Part shown: positions 17,543-25,996 of the stretch, piece by piece | How the letters are laid out: the number at the start of each line of letters is the position of its first letter | Position numbering within the stretch: the stretch's first letter is position 1 | Assembly (NCBI GenBank): GCA_965200925.1 | Contig: OZ241738.1 | Span: 2,976,001 to 3,040,000 of the forward strand | Direction: 5' to 3' | Origin: WTGU01 sp965200925 | Lineage (GTDB): Bacteria; Pseudomonadota; Alphaproteobacteria; UBA828 | DNA length: 64,000 bases | Notes under the pieces: generated by a model | The model's input: only the letters and a program-made list of their open reading frames with translations | The model's database searches: none | Told to the model about the DNA's origin: nothing | Position numbers and translations under genes: made by a program

Positions 17543-18658
17543 ATGACGCGATTCCAGTGCGCCCATGCCGGCGGGCCGAGCGGGGAAGCCGCCATCGAGG
17601 CCTGCCTCGCGCAGCTCGACCTGGCGCGGCCGCCGAGCGGGCTCGGGCTGGTTTACGTCACCGATTCCATCGGCGACGGGCTGCCCGCCGCGCTCGACCG
17701 CCTGAAACGCGCGACGGGCCTGGAGGAGTGGGTGGGCTCGGTCGGCATCGGCGTGTGCGCCACGGGGCGCGAGTATTTCGACGAACCCGCCGCCGCCGTC
17801 ATGATCGCCGACATGGCGCCCGAGAGCTACCGGGTGTTCGACGCCGTTCGCGACGATCTGGGCGCGTTCAGCCGCGACAACGGCGCCTGGATCGCGCGCG
17901 CGCCGTCCCGCTTCGGCATCGTTCACGCCGACCCGCGCAACCAGCGCACCGCCGACATCGTGGCCGATCTCGCCGATGCACTGGACGGGTTCCTGGTCGG
18001 CGGCCTTTCGTCCTCGCGTTCGGTCCCGGCGCAGATCGCCGGCGGCGTGACGCAAGGCGGGGTGTCGGGCGTTCTCCTCGCCGAGACGGTCGCCGTCTCG
18101 ACCGCGCTCAGCCAGAGCTGCACGCCGATAGGGGAGAGCCACGAAGTCACGGCTTGCCAAGCCAACATCATCGCCGAACTCGACGGAAGGCCGGCCCTCG
18201 ACGTCTTCAAGGAGGAGATCGGCGAGACCCTCGCCCGCGACCTGCGGCAGGTGGCGGGTCGCATCTTCGCGGCGCTCCCGGTTTCGGGGAGTGACACCGG
18301 CGATTACACGGTGCGCAACATCGTCGGTTTCGACCTGGACAAGCGGCTGATCGGCGTCGGCGCGCTCGTCGAGCAGGGCGCCGCCCTGCGGTTCTGCCGC
18401 CGCGACGCCGCCGCCGCGGAAGAGGACCTGGGCCGGATGGTGGCGTCCGTGAAGCGCCGGGCCGGCGCGGCGGCGCGCGGCGGGCTCTATTTCTCGTGCC
18501 TCGCCCGGGGCCCCAACATGTTCGGCGAGGCCTCCCGGGAGATGAAGCTGATCGAGGGCGCGCTGGGGGACGTGCCGCTGGTCGGTTTCTTCTGCAACGG
18601 CGAGATCTCGCACAACCGGGTCTACGGCTATACCGGCGTGCTCACCTTGTTTTCGTGA
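17543..18658 (+). CDS. FIST-domain sensory protein
   Basis: A 371-residue protein with the FIST-N and FIST-C domains. The N-terminal half contains YVTDSIGD, GSVGIGVCATG and LVGGLSSS. The C-terminal half contains LFSCLARG-like (YFSCLARGPNMFG) and PLVGFFCNGEISHN, which are FIST-C landmarks. FIST proteins are predicted small-ligand (amino acid) sensors, often fused to or encoded near signal transduction modules. No kinase or diguanylate cyclase is fused here. ATG 17543 is preferred over 17522 because GGAGGG precedes it. The stop codon overlaps the 3' end of the convergent kinase gene by 17 bases. Confidence 0.84.
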   Translation: MTRFQCAHAGGPSGEAAIEACLAQLDLARPPSGLGLVYVTDSIGDGLPAALDRLKRATGLEEWVGSVGIGVCATGREYFDEPAAAVMIADMAPESYRVFDAVRDDLGAFSRDNGAWIARAPSRFGIVHADPRNQRTADIVADLADALDGFLVGGLSSSRSVPAQIAGGVTQGGVSGVLLAETVAVSTALSQSCTPIGESHEVTACQANIIAELDGRPALDVFKEEIGETLARDLRQVAGRIFAALPVSGSDTGDYTVRNIVGFDLDKRLIGVGALVEQGAALRFCRRDAAAAEEDLGRMVASVKRRAGAAARGGLYFSCLARGPNMFGEASREMKLIEGALGDVPLVGFFCNGEISHNRVYGYTGVLTLFS

Positions 18659-19685
18659 CCGGCCGGCGGAGATAGGCGGCCGCCAAGTCGCAGGCGAGGG
18701 CGGCGACACGGGGCGCGAGGACCCGCGCGGTCGCGGTCTCGCGTCGGGTCTCGACCCAGCCAAGGTAGCTGAACGCGCGCGCGAGCTCGAAGAGTGGGAG
18801 GCGCGCCACCTCCTCGTCAGGCAGGTCGCGCTCGCGGCGATATCCCTCGATCACGCCGGCGCGCATCGGCGCCGCGCAGTCGGCACCGAGGAACAGAGTC
18901 CAGACCGTCGCCAGGTCGAACAGGTGCCAGCCGAAGCCGGAGTCGTCGAAATCGAGGAGGGCCACCCGGTCGCCGTTCAGCAACATGTTGTCGAGATTGA
19001 AATCGGCGTGGATCAGGCCGTAACGCCGCGGCGGCCGGCCGTAGACGGCGAGGTCGTCGCGTGCCCGTTCGCGTGCCCGTTCGATCAGCCGCCGCTCGGC
19101 CGCGCCCAGGCCGCCGGCCAGCCAGAAACGGCCCCAGAGCGGGGCGGGGCCCAACAACCCGTCCCCGTCCCAGGCGTGGCGGACGAAGCCGGCGGGCGGC
19201 GACCAGCCTTGCGCGTGGTCGTGGAGCCGGGCCGCCAGCCGGCCGACGCCGCGGAAGGTTTCGCGGAGGTCCGCGAGCGCCGGGCCAGGGCCGTCCTCGA
19301 TCGTGCCGAGGGGGGCGCCGGTCATCCAGGTCACCATGTCCACCTGGCGCGGCTCCGGCACGCCGCGCGTCCGGACGACGGCGAAGAGCGCCCCGGACGA
19401 CGTGGGAACGACCGCCGGCACGGCGACGCCGGCGGCGCGCAGGGCCTCCATCCAGGCCAGTTCGGAGCGGAGCGCTTCATCCGTGTGATAGCCGTGGCGG
19501 TGGATGCGGAGCGCCGCCCGCCGTCCGTCGGGCGCGGTGACGCGGAACACGGCATTCTCGCGGCATTTGACGATCTCCGGCGCGCCGCCGCTTACCCCCC
19601 AGCGTGCGAGGGCCGTGACCGCCAGCGCCCGCAGGCGCTCGGTACGCGCCGCGAGCGGCAGGCGGTAGAAGGCGTCGGTCGCCAT
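18642..19685 (-). CDS. Aminoglycoside-phosphotransferase-like kinase (APH family)
   Basis: A 347-residue APH-fold kinase. The nucleotide-binding region is near ALRIHRHGYHTDEALRSELA, the catalytic loop is GLIHADFNLDNMLL (about residues 229-242) with the base Asp, and the metal-binding Asp is in VALLDFDDSGFG. Bacterial relatives include homoserine/hydroxylysine kinases, frequently encoded with, or fused to, class III aminotransferase-fold phospho-lyases. Ten bases upstream lies a short reading frame that looks like an internally deleted copy of just such an aminotransferase. The substrate is more likely a small amino alcohol or hydroxy amino acid than an antibiotic. Confidence 0.82.
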   Translation of the reverse strand: MATDAFYRLPLAARTERLRALAVTALARWGVSGGAPEIVKCRENAVFRVTAPDGRRAALRIHRHGYHTDEALRSELAWMEALRAAGVAVPAVVPTSSGALFAVVRTRGVPEPRQVDMVTWMTGAPLGTIEDGPGPALADLRETFRGVGRLAARLHDHAQGWSPPAGFVRHAWDGDGLLGPAPLWGRFWLAGGLGAAERRLIERARERARDDLAVYGRPPRRYGLIHADFNLDNMLLNGDRVALLDFDDSGFGWHLFDLATVWTLFLGADCAAPMRAGVIEGYRRERDLPDEEVARLPLFELARAFSYLGWVETRRETATARVLAPRVAALACDLAAAYLRRPVTKTR

Positions 19686-19694
19686 GCCGGGGCG

Positions 19695-19940
19695 CTACGG
19701 GAGCGCCGCCGGCGTGTCGTCGAGGGCGGCGCCGAAGGGCATGGGCGGGCGGAGCTTGCGCAGGTTGTCGAGCCGGCCGGTGCGGCCGACCGGCGCGCCG
19801 TCGCAGGCGTCGAGACGGGAGCGGGTGCCCCGGACCGGGACGCCCGCGCCCCTCACGAGAGGCGGCGGCCGGTCGTGGAAGAGCGGCGCGCCCCGGCCCG
19901 GCCCACGGCACCGGCGCGCGAGTAAGGCGCCGTCGTTCAT
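19695..19940 (-). pseudogene. Probable internally deleted class III aminotransferase remnant
   Basis: This 81-codon frame reads like the two ends of a class III aminotransferase joined together. Residues 5-45 (ALLARR, then LFHDRPPPLVRGAGV, then LDAC) follow the N-terminal pattern of phospho-lyase-type aminotransferases, normally ALLARR...LFYDxPLHxVRGEGV...LDAYN. Residues 51-80 (GRTGRLDNLRKLRPPMPFG, then ALDD) follow their C-terminus, normally GRxGNVLKIRPPLxF...ALD. About 350 residues including the PLP lysine are missing. It ends nine bases before the APH-type kinase start, as the intact gene would. The assignment rests on pattern matching by eye; it could also be a spurious frame. Confidence 0.45.
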
Positions 19941-20050
19941 CCCGGCCTCCTCACGGTGCCTCCCCTATATCGCCCCGCCCGGCGTCGGGCCAGAGTCCGC
20001 GCGCCGTATGCGCTAATCTCGACGCGCGCCTCCGCGGAGGGGAGAAGCCG

Positions 20051-20983
20051 ATGATCGTCGTGTTCGGTTCCATCAACGCCGACCTGCTGTTCCCCGTCGA
20101 CGCCCTGCCTCGCGCTGGGGAGACCGTGCTCTGCCCGGATTATCGTGCGGCGCCGGGCGGCAAGGGCCTGAACCAGGCGGTCGCCGCGGCGCGCGCACGA
20201 CGGGACCCGGCCATGCCGGTGCGGATGGTGGGCTGCGTCGGCGCCGACGATTTCGCCGCGCTCGCGCTGGACGCCTTGAGGGAGGCCGGCGTCGAGACCG
20301 GAGGGATCGCCCGCAGCGCGCGCCCGACCGGCTGCGCGGCGGTCGTCGTCGACCGCGCCGCCGAGAACCAGATCGCCGTGGCGAGCGGCGCCAATCTCGA
20401 TCTCGCGCCGGCGGCGTTGCCTGCTGAATGGCTGGAGCCGCGCACCGTCCTCGTTTTGCAGAGGGAGGTCCCGCCGGCCGCAAACCGGGCCGTCATCGAA
20501 CGCGCCGCGGCGGCCGGCGCGCGAATCGTCTTCAACCTGGCCCCGGCCGGCCCGGTGCCCGCCGCGCTGTTTCACTCCCTGGACCTCCTGGTGGTCAACG
20601 AGATCGAAGCCCAGGCGCTGGCGCGGCAGGATGGGCTGCCGGCGGCGTCCGGTACGGAGGCCGCGCGTGCGATCGCCCGGTGCCACGGGGTGACAACGGT
20701 CGTCAGCCTGGGAGGCGCCGGCGCCCGCGCCTTCGCACCCGATGGCGCGTGGCGGTGCGAGGCGCTGGCGATCGCGCCCGTGGATACGGTCGGCGCCGGA
20801 GACGCCTTCGTCGCCGGCCTCGCCCTCGGCCTCGCCATGGGTTCGCCGCTGCCGGAGATGCTCCATCGGGCGAGCGTCGGCGCCGGCCTGGCCTGTCTCG
20901 GTAGGGGCGGCGCGCCGGCCATGCCCGCGGCCGCGGCCATCGACGCGCGGCTCGCCGACCTCGCGCCCGCGCGTCCGCTTTGA
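20051..20983 (+). CDS. PfkB-family carbohydrate kinase (ribokinase-like)
   Basis: A 310-residue ribokinase-fold enzyme. The N-terminal signature is VVFGSINADLLF followed by PGGKGLNQAVAAAR (substrate-binding, PfkB signature 1). The C-terminal signature 2 is DTVGAGDAFVAGLALGLA with the catalytic Asp (about residue 247). NEIEAQAL and VVSLGGAGARAF are typical of ribokinase. It would phosphorylate ribose or a related sugar/nucleoside with ATP in the cytosol. GGAGGGGAGAAGCCG immediately precedes the ATG as a strong ribosome-binding region. No sugar transporter or hydrolase is next to it, so the sugar is not determined. Confidence 0.85.
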   Translation: MIVVFGSINADLLFPVDALPRAGETVLCPDYRAAPGGKGLNQAVAAARARRDPAMPVRMVGCVGADDFAALALDALREAGVETGGIARSARPTGCAAVVVDRAAENQIAVASGANLDLAPAALPAEWLEPRTVLVLQREVPPAANRAVIERAAAAGARIVFNLAPAGPVPAALFHSLDLLVVNEIEAQALARQDGLPAASGTEAARAIARCHGVTTVVSLGGAGARAFAPDGAWRCEALAIAPVDTVGAGDAFVAGLALGLAMGSPLPEMLHRASVGAGLACLGRGGAPAMPAAAAIDARLADLAPARPL

Positions 20984-20995
20984 CCGCCCGGGCGG

Positions 20996-21400
20996 CTACG
21001 CGCCGCGGAGATAGCGGGCCACGCGCGCCGGCTCGTGCGCCGGGTCGAACTCGAAGAGCTCGAGCAGGACGCCGTCCGGGGCCGCGCACATGATGTAGCG
21101 CCACGTCCCGAACTCGCGGATGTCGCTGCGGAACGCGACGCCTTTCGCCTTCATGCGCGCGACCAGGCCGCGCAGGTCGTCGCTCCGGATGCCGATATGG
21201 TGGATCGGGCCGCGGCCTTCGTCGCGCGGCGGCTGGTCGTAGATGTGCAACCCGCCCTGGCCGATACGCATGAAGACGTTGCGGGCCCCGGCCAACGTTC
21301 CGTCATGGACAGTCTCGCCACCCAGCATGTCGCGCCACCAGGTGACTGTCGCTTCGATGTCGCGGGCGAAGATATGGACGTGGTGCAGGCTTTCGGCCAT
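20996..21400 (-). CDS. VOC-family (glyoxalase/dioxygenase-fold) protein
   Basis: A 134-residue vicinal-oxygen-chelate protein with two beta-alpha-beta-beta-beta modules. The N-terminal LHHVHIFARDIEATVTWW gives the first metal-ligand His, IHHIGIRSDDLRGLV gives the second, and the strand GVLLELFEFD near the end supplies the usual acidic ligand. Members include glyoxalase I, methylmalonyl-CoA epimerase and extradiol dioxygenases; the reaction here is open. It is 12 bases downstream of the LLM flavin enzyme on the same strand, so the two probably form an operon for oxidation of one small substrate. Confidence 0.82.
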   Translation of the reverse strand: MAESLHHVHIFARDIEATVTWWRDMLGGETVHDGTLAGARNVFMRIGQGGLHIYDQPPRDEGRGPIHHIGIRSDDLRGLVARMKAKGVAFRSDIREFGTWRYIMCAAPDGVLLELFEFDPAHEPARVARYLRGA

Positions 21401-21412
21401 CGCCGGGCGGCG

Positions 21413-22429
21413 TCACGACGCCCCGGCCACGAGCGGTGCCACCTCTTCGGCGAAGAGCCGCATGCTCTCCATCACCTGGGTGTGCGGCATTCCCACCCAG
21501 TGCATGCCGAGGATGAGGGTGGTGATGCCGAGCCGGCGGCCGTAGCCGGTGATCTGCTCGGCGATCTCCGCGGGTGCGCCGAACAGGAAGCGGTCGCGCA
21601 TCAGGTCGTCGAAATCCAGCGAGAGGTCGTCGTCGCCCGCCGGCATCGCCTTGTCCTGCCCCCAGGCGTGGTAGGTCTTGTATTTCTCTTCCAGGTGGGG
21701 GCGGGCCAGCCGTTCCGCTTCCTGCCTCGTCCGGGCGACGAAGATCTCGCGCATCAGCGGTAGCTCCCGGGGGAAGGGCTTGCCGGCGGCGTCGAGGGCG
21801 CGCCGGTAGAGCGCGAGCTGGCGCTCGGTCGTCTCCATGCGCTGGTGGGGGTTGATGAACCAAGTGTCGCCGAGGCGCGCCGCCCGTTCGACGGCGGCGT
21901 CGGCGTTGGCGCCGAGCCAGACCGGCGGACGCGGCCGTTGCAGCGGCTTGAGCGAGGCGGTCACCGCCTCGAGCGTGAAATGGGAGCCCCGCATCGTCAC
22001 CCGCTCCTCCGTCCACAGCCGGAGGACGGCCTCGAGGTTCTCTTCCAGACGCGCGACCCGCTCGGCCTGGGTGGTGCCGAACGCCTGGAACTCGACCGCG
22101 CGGTAGCCGAGGCCGGCGCCGAAGATCATGCGCCCGCCGGACATCACGTCCAGCGTCGCGACCTGCTCGGCGATGTCGAGCGGCTTGTGGAGCGAGAGGA
22201 GGACGATCCCCGGCAGCAGGCGGCAGCGCGGCGCCTCGACCATCAGGCGGGCGAGCAGCGGCATCTGCTGGTACTGCTGGAGCGGATGGGAGCCGTAATG
22301 CATCCCGGTGGCGATCAGGTCGAACCCCAGCGCGTCGGCGAGCCGCGCCTGTGCGCAGAGCTCGGCGAACCGCGCCTGCATGTCCTCGCCCCGACGGTAC
22401 TGGCCGCGGATGAAGAAGCCGTATTTCAC
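21413..22429 (-). CDS. LLM-class flavin-dependent monooxygenase/oxidoreductase
   Basis: A 338-residue luciferase-like (beta/alpha)8 protein. Visible blocks are LADALGFDLIATGMHYG, MVEAPRCRLLPGIVLLSLHKPLDIAEQVATLDVMSGGR split across the conserved barrel strands, and FGAGLGYRAVEFQAFG. This arrangement is typical of alkanal- and SsuD-related LLM enzymes using reduced FMN. The C-terminal part (FLFGAPAEIAEQI) is a conserved mobile-loop region. It is unrelated at the sequence level to the LLM gene at 6.6 kb. It likely forms a two-gene unit with the VOC protein. Substrate unknown. Confidence 0.83.
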   Translation of the reverse strand: MKYGFFIRGQYRRGEDMQARFAELCAQARLADALGFDLIATGMHYGSHPLQQYQQMPLLARLMVEAPRCRLLPGIVLLSLHKPLDIAEQVATLDVMSGGRMIFGAGLGYRAVEFQAFGTTQAERVARLEENLEAVLRLWTEERVTMRGSHFTLEAVTASLKPLQRPRPPVWLGANADAAVERAARLGDTWFINPHQRMETTERQLALYRRALDAAGKPFPRELPLMREIFVARTRQEAERLARPHLEEKYKTYHAWGQDKAMPAGDDDLSLDFDDLMRDRFLFGAPAEIAEQITGYGRRLGITTLILGMHWVGMPHTQVMESMRLFAEEVAPLVAGAS

Positions 22430-22658
22430 GCGCCCGTTCTACCCCCCGCCGCGCCGCCGCGCCAGGCGGACGAAATCGTCACGCCGGTCGGGGTGGCGAA
22501 ACACAACCGCGCTCAATGATCTGGAGGCACCGTCGGAAAGGCTTCCTCGAGGAGCGGACCGGTCCGAGCCCCTGGCGCCCAGTCACGAAGACAGACCGTC
22601 CCGGCGGGCGCCGTGATCTCGCCGCGGCAATCCGGGCACCGTCGTTTCGCGCGCGTGT

Positions 22659-23870
22659 CTATTCCGCGCCCTGCGCCCCGCGCAGACGCAGGCGCAGGGC
22701 GTTCAGCTTGATGAAGCCCTCGGCGTCGCGCTGGTCATAGACGGAATCGGCTTCGAAGGTCGCGTGGGCCGGGCTGTAGAGGCTTCGCGGTGCCTTGCGC
22801 CCGTCGACGACGACCGCGCCCTTGAAGAGCTTGAGGCGCACGGTGCCGGTCACCCCGCGCTGGCTCTCGTCGATCGCGGCCTGCAACATCGCGCGCTCGG
22901 GCGAGAACCAGAAGCCGTTGTAGACGAGCGCGGCGTAGCGCGGCATCAACTCGTCCTTCAGGTGGGCGGCCGCGCGGTCGAGCGTCAGGCTCTCGATCGC
23001 GCGGTGGGCGGCGATCAGGATCGTGCCCCCCGGCGTCTCGTAGACGCCGCGCGACTTCATGCCGACGAAGCGGTTCTCCACCATGTCGACCCGTCCGATC
23101 CCGTTGGCACCGCCGAGAGCGTTCAGCCTCTCGATCAGGGCGGCGGGGTGCAGCGGCGTGCCGTCCACCGCCACCGGGTCGCCGTCGTCGAAATCGATCT
23201 CCACCCAAGTCGGGCGGTCGGGCGCGCGCTCAGGCGCGACGGAGCGCGTGAACATCGCCTCGTCCGGAGCGATCCACGGATCCTCCAGCGCCTTGCCCTC
23301 GTAGGAGACGTGCAGGAGGTTGGCGTCGGTCGAGTAGGGCGGCTCGCCGCGCTTGTCACGAGGGATCGGGATCTGGTGCCGTTCGGCGTAGGCGACGAGC
23401 GCCTCGCGGGAGGAGAGGTCCCATTCGCGCCATGGTGCTACGATGCGGATGTCCGCTTGGTGCGCGTAGTAGCCGAGTTCGAACCGCACTTGGTCGTTGC
23501 CCTTGCCCGTCGCCCCGTGGGCCACCGCGTCGGCGCCGGTCTGGCGGGTGATCTCGATCTGCCGCCTGGCAATGAGAGGGCGGGCGATCGACGTCCCGAG
23601 GAGATAGACGCCCTCGTAGAGCGCGTTGGCGCGGAACATCGGGAAGACGTAATCGCGGGCGAACGTCTCGCGCAGATCCTCGACGTGGACCTCCCGCGCG
23701 CCGAGCGCTTCCGCCCTGGCGCGCGCGGGCGCCAGTTCCTCGCCCTGGCCGATGTCGGCGGTGAAGGTGACGACCTCGCAGCCGTAGCGCTCCTGCAACC
23801 AGCGCAGGATGACCGACGTGTCGAGCCCGCCGGAGTAGGCGAGTACCACCTTTTTCGGCACCTCACTCAT
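22659..23870 (-). CDS. argG: Argininosuccinate synthase
   Basis: A 403-residue enzyme of the arginine pathway; it condenses citrulline and aspartate with ATP. The PP-loop near the N-terminus is VVLAYSGGLDTSVILRWL. The blocks TGKGNDQVRFELGY and SPFSxD-type region (here YSTDANLLHVSYEG) and GRVDMVENRFVGMKSRGVYE match ArgG closely. I chose ATG 23870 because AAGGGAAAG lies just upstream and the length then equals the family norm of about 400. It overlaps the upstream membrane protein gene by eight bases. argH, the next enzyme, is 38 kb away in this window on the other strand. Confidence 0.96.
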   Translation of the reverse strand: MSEVPKKVVLAYSGGLDTSVILRWLQERYGCEVVTFTADIGQGEELAPARARAEALGAREVHVEDLRETFARDYVFPMFRANALYEGVYLLGTSIARPLIARRQIEITRQTGADAVAHGATGKGNDQVRFELGYYAHQADIRIVAPWREWDLSSREALVAYAERHQIPIPRDKRGEPPYSTDANLLHVSYEGKALEDPWIAPDEAMFTRSVAPERAPDRPTWVEIDFDDGDPVAVDGTPLHPAALIERLNALGGANGIGRVDMVENRFVGMKSRGVYETPGGTILIAAHRAIESLTLDRAAAHLKDELMPRYAALVYNGFWFSPERAMLQAAIDESQRGVTGTVRLKLFKGAVVVDGRKAPRSLYSPAHATFEADSVYDQRDAEGFIKLNALRLRLRGAQGAE

Positions 23871-24252
23871 GATCTTTCCCTTCCTCCGGCGCAGGCGGCG
23901 GCCTCTCGCGGACGATCCCCCGGCGTGTGCGGCGGGCATGTTCGCTCGGGGCGGCGGTCCGCCGGAAGCGGCCCTTGAACGTCTCCGGCGCCGGTGGTGC
24001 GTAGCCCGGCCCCGTCGAGGGCGCGCGCCGCGCGTCGATGGCAGGCCAGGAGACGAACGCGAATCCCCAGATCATGACGGTGGGAACGCCGATCAGCAGG
24101 GCGATCCCGATGGGCAGCGGCGTGAGCAGGCCCACGACCGGGGCGGCCATGAGCCAAGCCCACCCCGGCGCCAGGCCGGCTTTGGCGAAGACGCGCCGGA
24201 ACGTCCACAGCATGAGCGCCACGACCGCCAGATACTGGAGGACGCCCAGCAT
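23863..24252 (-). CDS. Small hydrophobic membrane protein of unknown function
   Basis: A 129-residue protein with two or three membrane helices in its first 70 residues (YLAVVALMLWTF, AWLMAAPVVGLLTPLPIGIALLIGV, MIWGFAFVSWPAI). A Pro/Arg-rich, positively charged tail of about 55 residues follows (FKGRFRRTAAPSEHARRTRRG) and is expected in the cytoplasm. I do not recognise a family. It is encoded between glnA and argG with a second small membrane protein, and its end overlaps the start of argG by eight bases. Co-transcription with nitrogen-assimilation genes is likely, but no function follows from that. Confidence 0.62.
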   Translation of the reverse strand: MLGVLQYLAVVALMLWTFRRVFAKAGLAPGWAWLMAAPVVGLLTPLPIGIALLIGVPTVMIWGFAFVSWPAIDARRAPSTGPGYAPPAPETFKGRFRRTAAPSEHARRTRRGIVRERPPPAPEEGKDHE

Positions 24253-24255
24253 CGC

Positions 24256-24459
24256 TCAGCGCCGCCGGTTCGGGTCGTTGGGCCAGACCATGAAGGCGAG
24301 CGCGAGGAGCAGAAGCACGGGCCCGGCCAGCGGCACGAACACCGTGAAGGCGATCTGCCAGCGCAGGCCCGCCCGCCGGCAGATGCGCAGCGCCGGGTAG
24401 AAAAGCACCCCGCCGAGCGCGAGGCCGACGGCGATCTGGATCGGCACGGCCGGCCGCAC
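24256..24459 (-). CDS. Small two-helix membrane protein of unknown function
   Basis: A 67-residue protein starting at GTG 24459. It has two hydrophobic helices (IAVGLALGGVLFYPALRI and IAFTVFVPLAGPVLLLLALAF) separated by a short basic loop, and ends with a basic tail (PNDPNRRR). It lies 52 bases downstream of glnA and three bases upstream of another small membrane protein. Both share the pattern of short loops and an Arg-rich end and could form a pair. No family is recognised. Its length and non-ATG start lower the certainty, but the clear helix pattern and tight spacing support a real gene. Confidence 0.55.
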   Translation of the reverse strand: MRPAVPIQIAVGLALGGVLFYPALRICRRAGLRWQIAFTVFVPLAGPVLLLLALAFMVWPNDPNRRR

Positions 24460-24511
24460 CAGTGCGCCGGGGACCGCGCCGCGGCACGCCGCCGCCCGCG
24501 CGCCGGGACCG

Positions 24512-25921
24512 TCAGACGGAATAGTACATCTTGAACTCGATCGGATGCGGCGAGGTCAGGAAGGCGGTCTGCTCTTCCTGCCTGAGCGCGAGGTAGCCGT
24601 CGATCAGGTCGTCCGAGAAGACCTCGCCCTTCTTGAGGAAATCCCTGTCCGCATCGAGCGCGGCCAGTGCCTCCCCGAGATTGCCGCACACGGTCGGCAC
24701 GTCCTTCAGTTCCTCCGGGGGCAGGTCATAGAGGTTCTTGTCCATCGCGTCGCCCGGGTGGATCTTGTTCTCGATGCCATCGATCCCGGCCATCAGGAGC
24801 GCCGCGAAGCCGAGATAGGGATTGGCCGACGGGTCGGGGAAGCGCACCTCCACCCGCTTGCCCTTGGGGCTCGCCGCGTAGGGGATGCGGCACGAAGCCG
24901 AGCGGTTGCGCGCCGAGTAGGCCAGCAGCACCGGCGCCTCGAAGCCCGGCACCAGCCGCTTGTAGCTGTTGGTCGAGGGGTTGGTGAAGGCGTTGATGGC
25001 GCGCGCGTGCCGGATCACGCCGCCGATGTAGTGGAGCGCCGTCTCCGAAAGGTCGGCATAGCCGGTGCCGGCGAACAGCGGCTTGCCATCCCGCCACAAC
25101 GACTGGTGGACGTGCATGCCCGAGCCGTTGTCGTCAACCACGGGCTTCGGCATGAAGGTGGCGCTTTTGCCGTAGCTGTGGGCGGTCATATGCACCACGT
25201 ATTTCTGGATCTGCAACTGGTCGGCCGCCCGCAGCATGGTGTCGAAGGCGACGCCGAGCTCGTTCTGGCAGGGCGCGACCTCGTGATGGTGCTTCTCGAC
25301 CGCGACACCCATGTCCGCCAGATGCGTGACCATCTCCGCCCGCATGTCGGCCATGGAGTCGACCGGCGGCACCGGGAAGTACCCACCCTTGACCCCCGGC
25401 CTGTGCCCGACATTGCCGTCCTCGTACTGCCGGCCGGAATTGTACGGACCCTCCTCCTGGTCCAGCATGTAGTAGGTCTCGTTCATCGAGACGTTGAAGC
25501 GGACGTCGTCGAAGACGAAGAACTCGGCTTCTGGCCCGAAATAGGCGGTGTCCCCGATGCCCGAATAGGCGAGATAGACCTCGGCGCGCTTGGCCGTGCC
25601 GCGCGGGCAGCGCCCGTAGCCCTGGCCGGTCGAGGGCTCGATCACGTCGCAGACCAGGATCATCGTCGGCTGCGCCGCGAAGGGGTCCATCACGGCCGTC
25701 GCCGGATCCGGGACCAGCGTCATGTCCGACTGGTGGATGTCCTTCCAGCCCGCGATCGAGGAGCCGTCGAACATGATCCCCTCGGTCAGCATGTCCTCGT
25801 CGACGGTCCGGCTCGCCTGGGCCGTGTGGTGCCACTTCCCGCGCGGGTCCGTGAAGCGGAAGTCTACGAACTGGACGTCCTTGTCCTTGATCGTCTTGAG
25901 CACGGTTTCGACATCGCTCAT
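24512..25921 (-). CDS. glnA: Glutamine synthetase type I
   Basis: A 469-residue GSI, the standard length. The N-terminal beta-grasp domain is followed by FDGSSIAGW, the metal-binding FFVFDD-type region preceded by GPEAEF, KGGYFPVPP, NGSGMHVHQSLW (glutamate and metal binding) and NPSTNSYKRLVPGFEAP. The adenylylation site Tyr lies in DKNLYDLPPEE (about residue 398), so GlnE control is expected. It makes glutamine from glutamate, ammonia and ATP. ATG 25921 is chosen over 25987 because the first conserved residues (SDVETVLKTIKDKDV) follow. It is 75 bases downstream of glnB on the same strand. Confidence 0.97.
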   Translation of the reverse strand: MSDVETVLKTIKDKDVQFVDFRFTDPRGKWHHTAQASRTVDEDMLTEGIMFDGSSIAGWKDIHQSDMTLVPDPATAVMDPFAAQPTMILVCDVIEPSTGQGYGRCPRGTAKRAEVYLAYSGIGDTAYFGPEAEFFVFDDVRFNVSMNETYYMLDQEEGPYNSGRQYEDGNVGHRPGVKGGYFPVPPVDSMADMRAEMVTHLADMGVAVEKHHHEVAPCQNELGVAFDTMLRAADQLQIQKYVVHMTAHSYGKSATFMPKPVVDDNGSGMHVHQSLWRDGKPLFAGTGYADLSETALHYIGGVIRHARAINAFTNPSTNSYKRLVPGFEAPVLLAYSARNRSASCRIPYAASPKGKRVEVRFPDPSANPYLGFAALLMAGIDGIENKIHPGDAMDKNLYDLPPEELKDVPTVCGNLGEALAALDADRDFLKKGEVFSDDLIDGYLALRQEEQTAFLTSPHPIEFKMYYSV

Positions 25922-25996
25922 GGCGGCAGCTCCGTTGTCCTGGTCGTGATTCCGGGGAAGAACGCGGGCCGGTGGCCGCCCGCACACGGGTCGCGC

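Noticed and set aside
22430..22658. Possible small genes between the LLM gene and argG
   Set aside because: Short plus-strand frames exist, but they extend into argG antisense, lack ribosome-binding sites and show no hydrophobic or conserved pattern.
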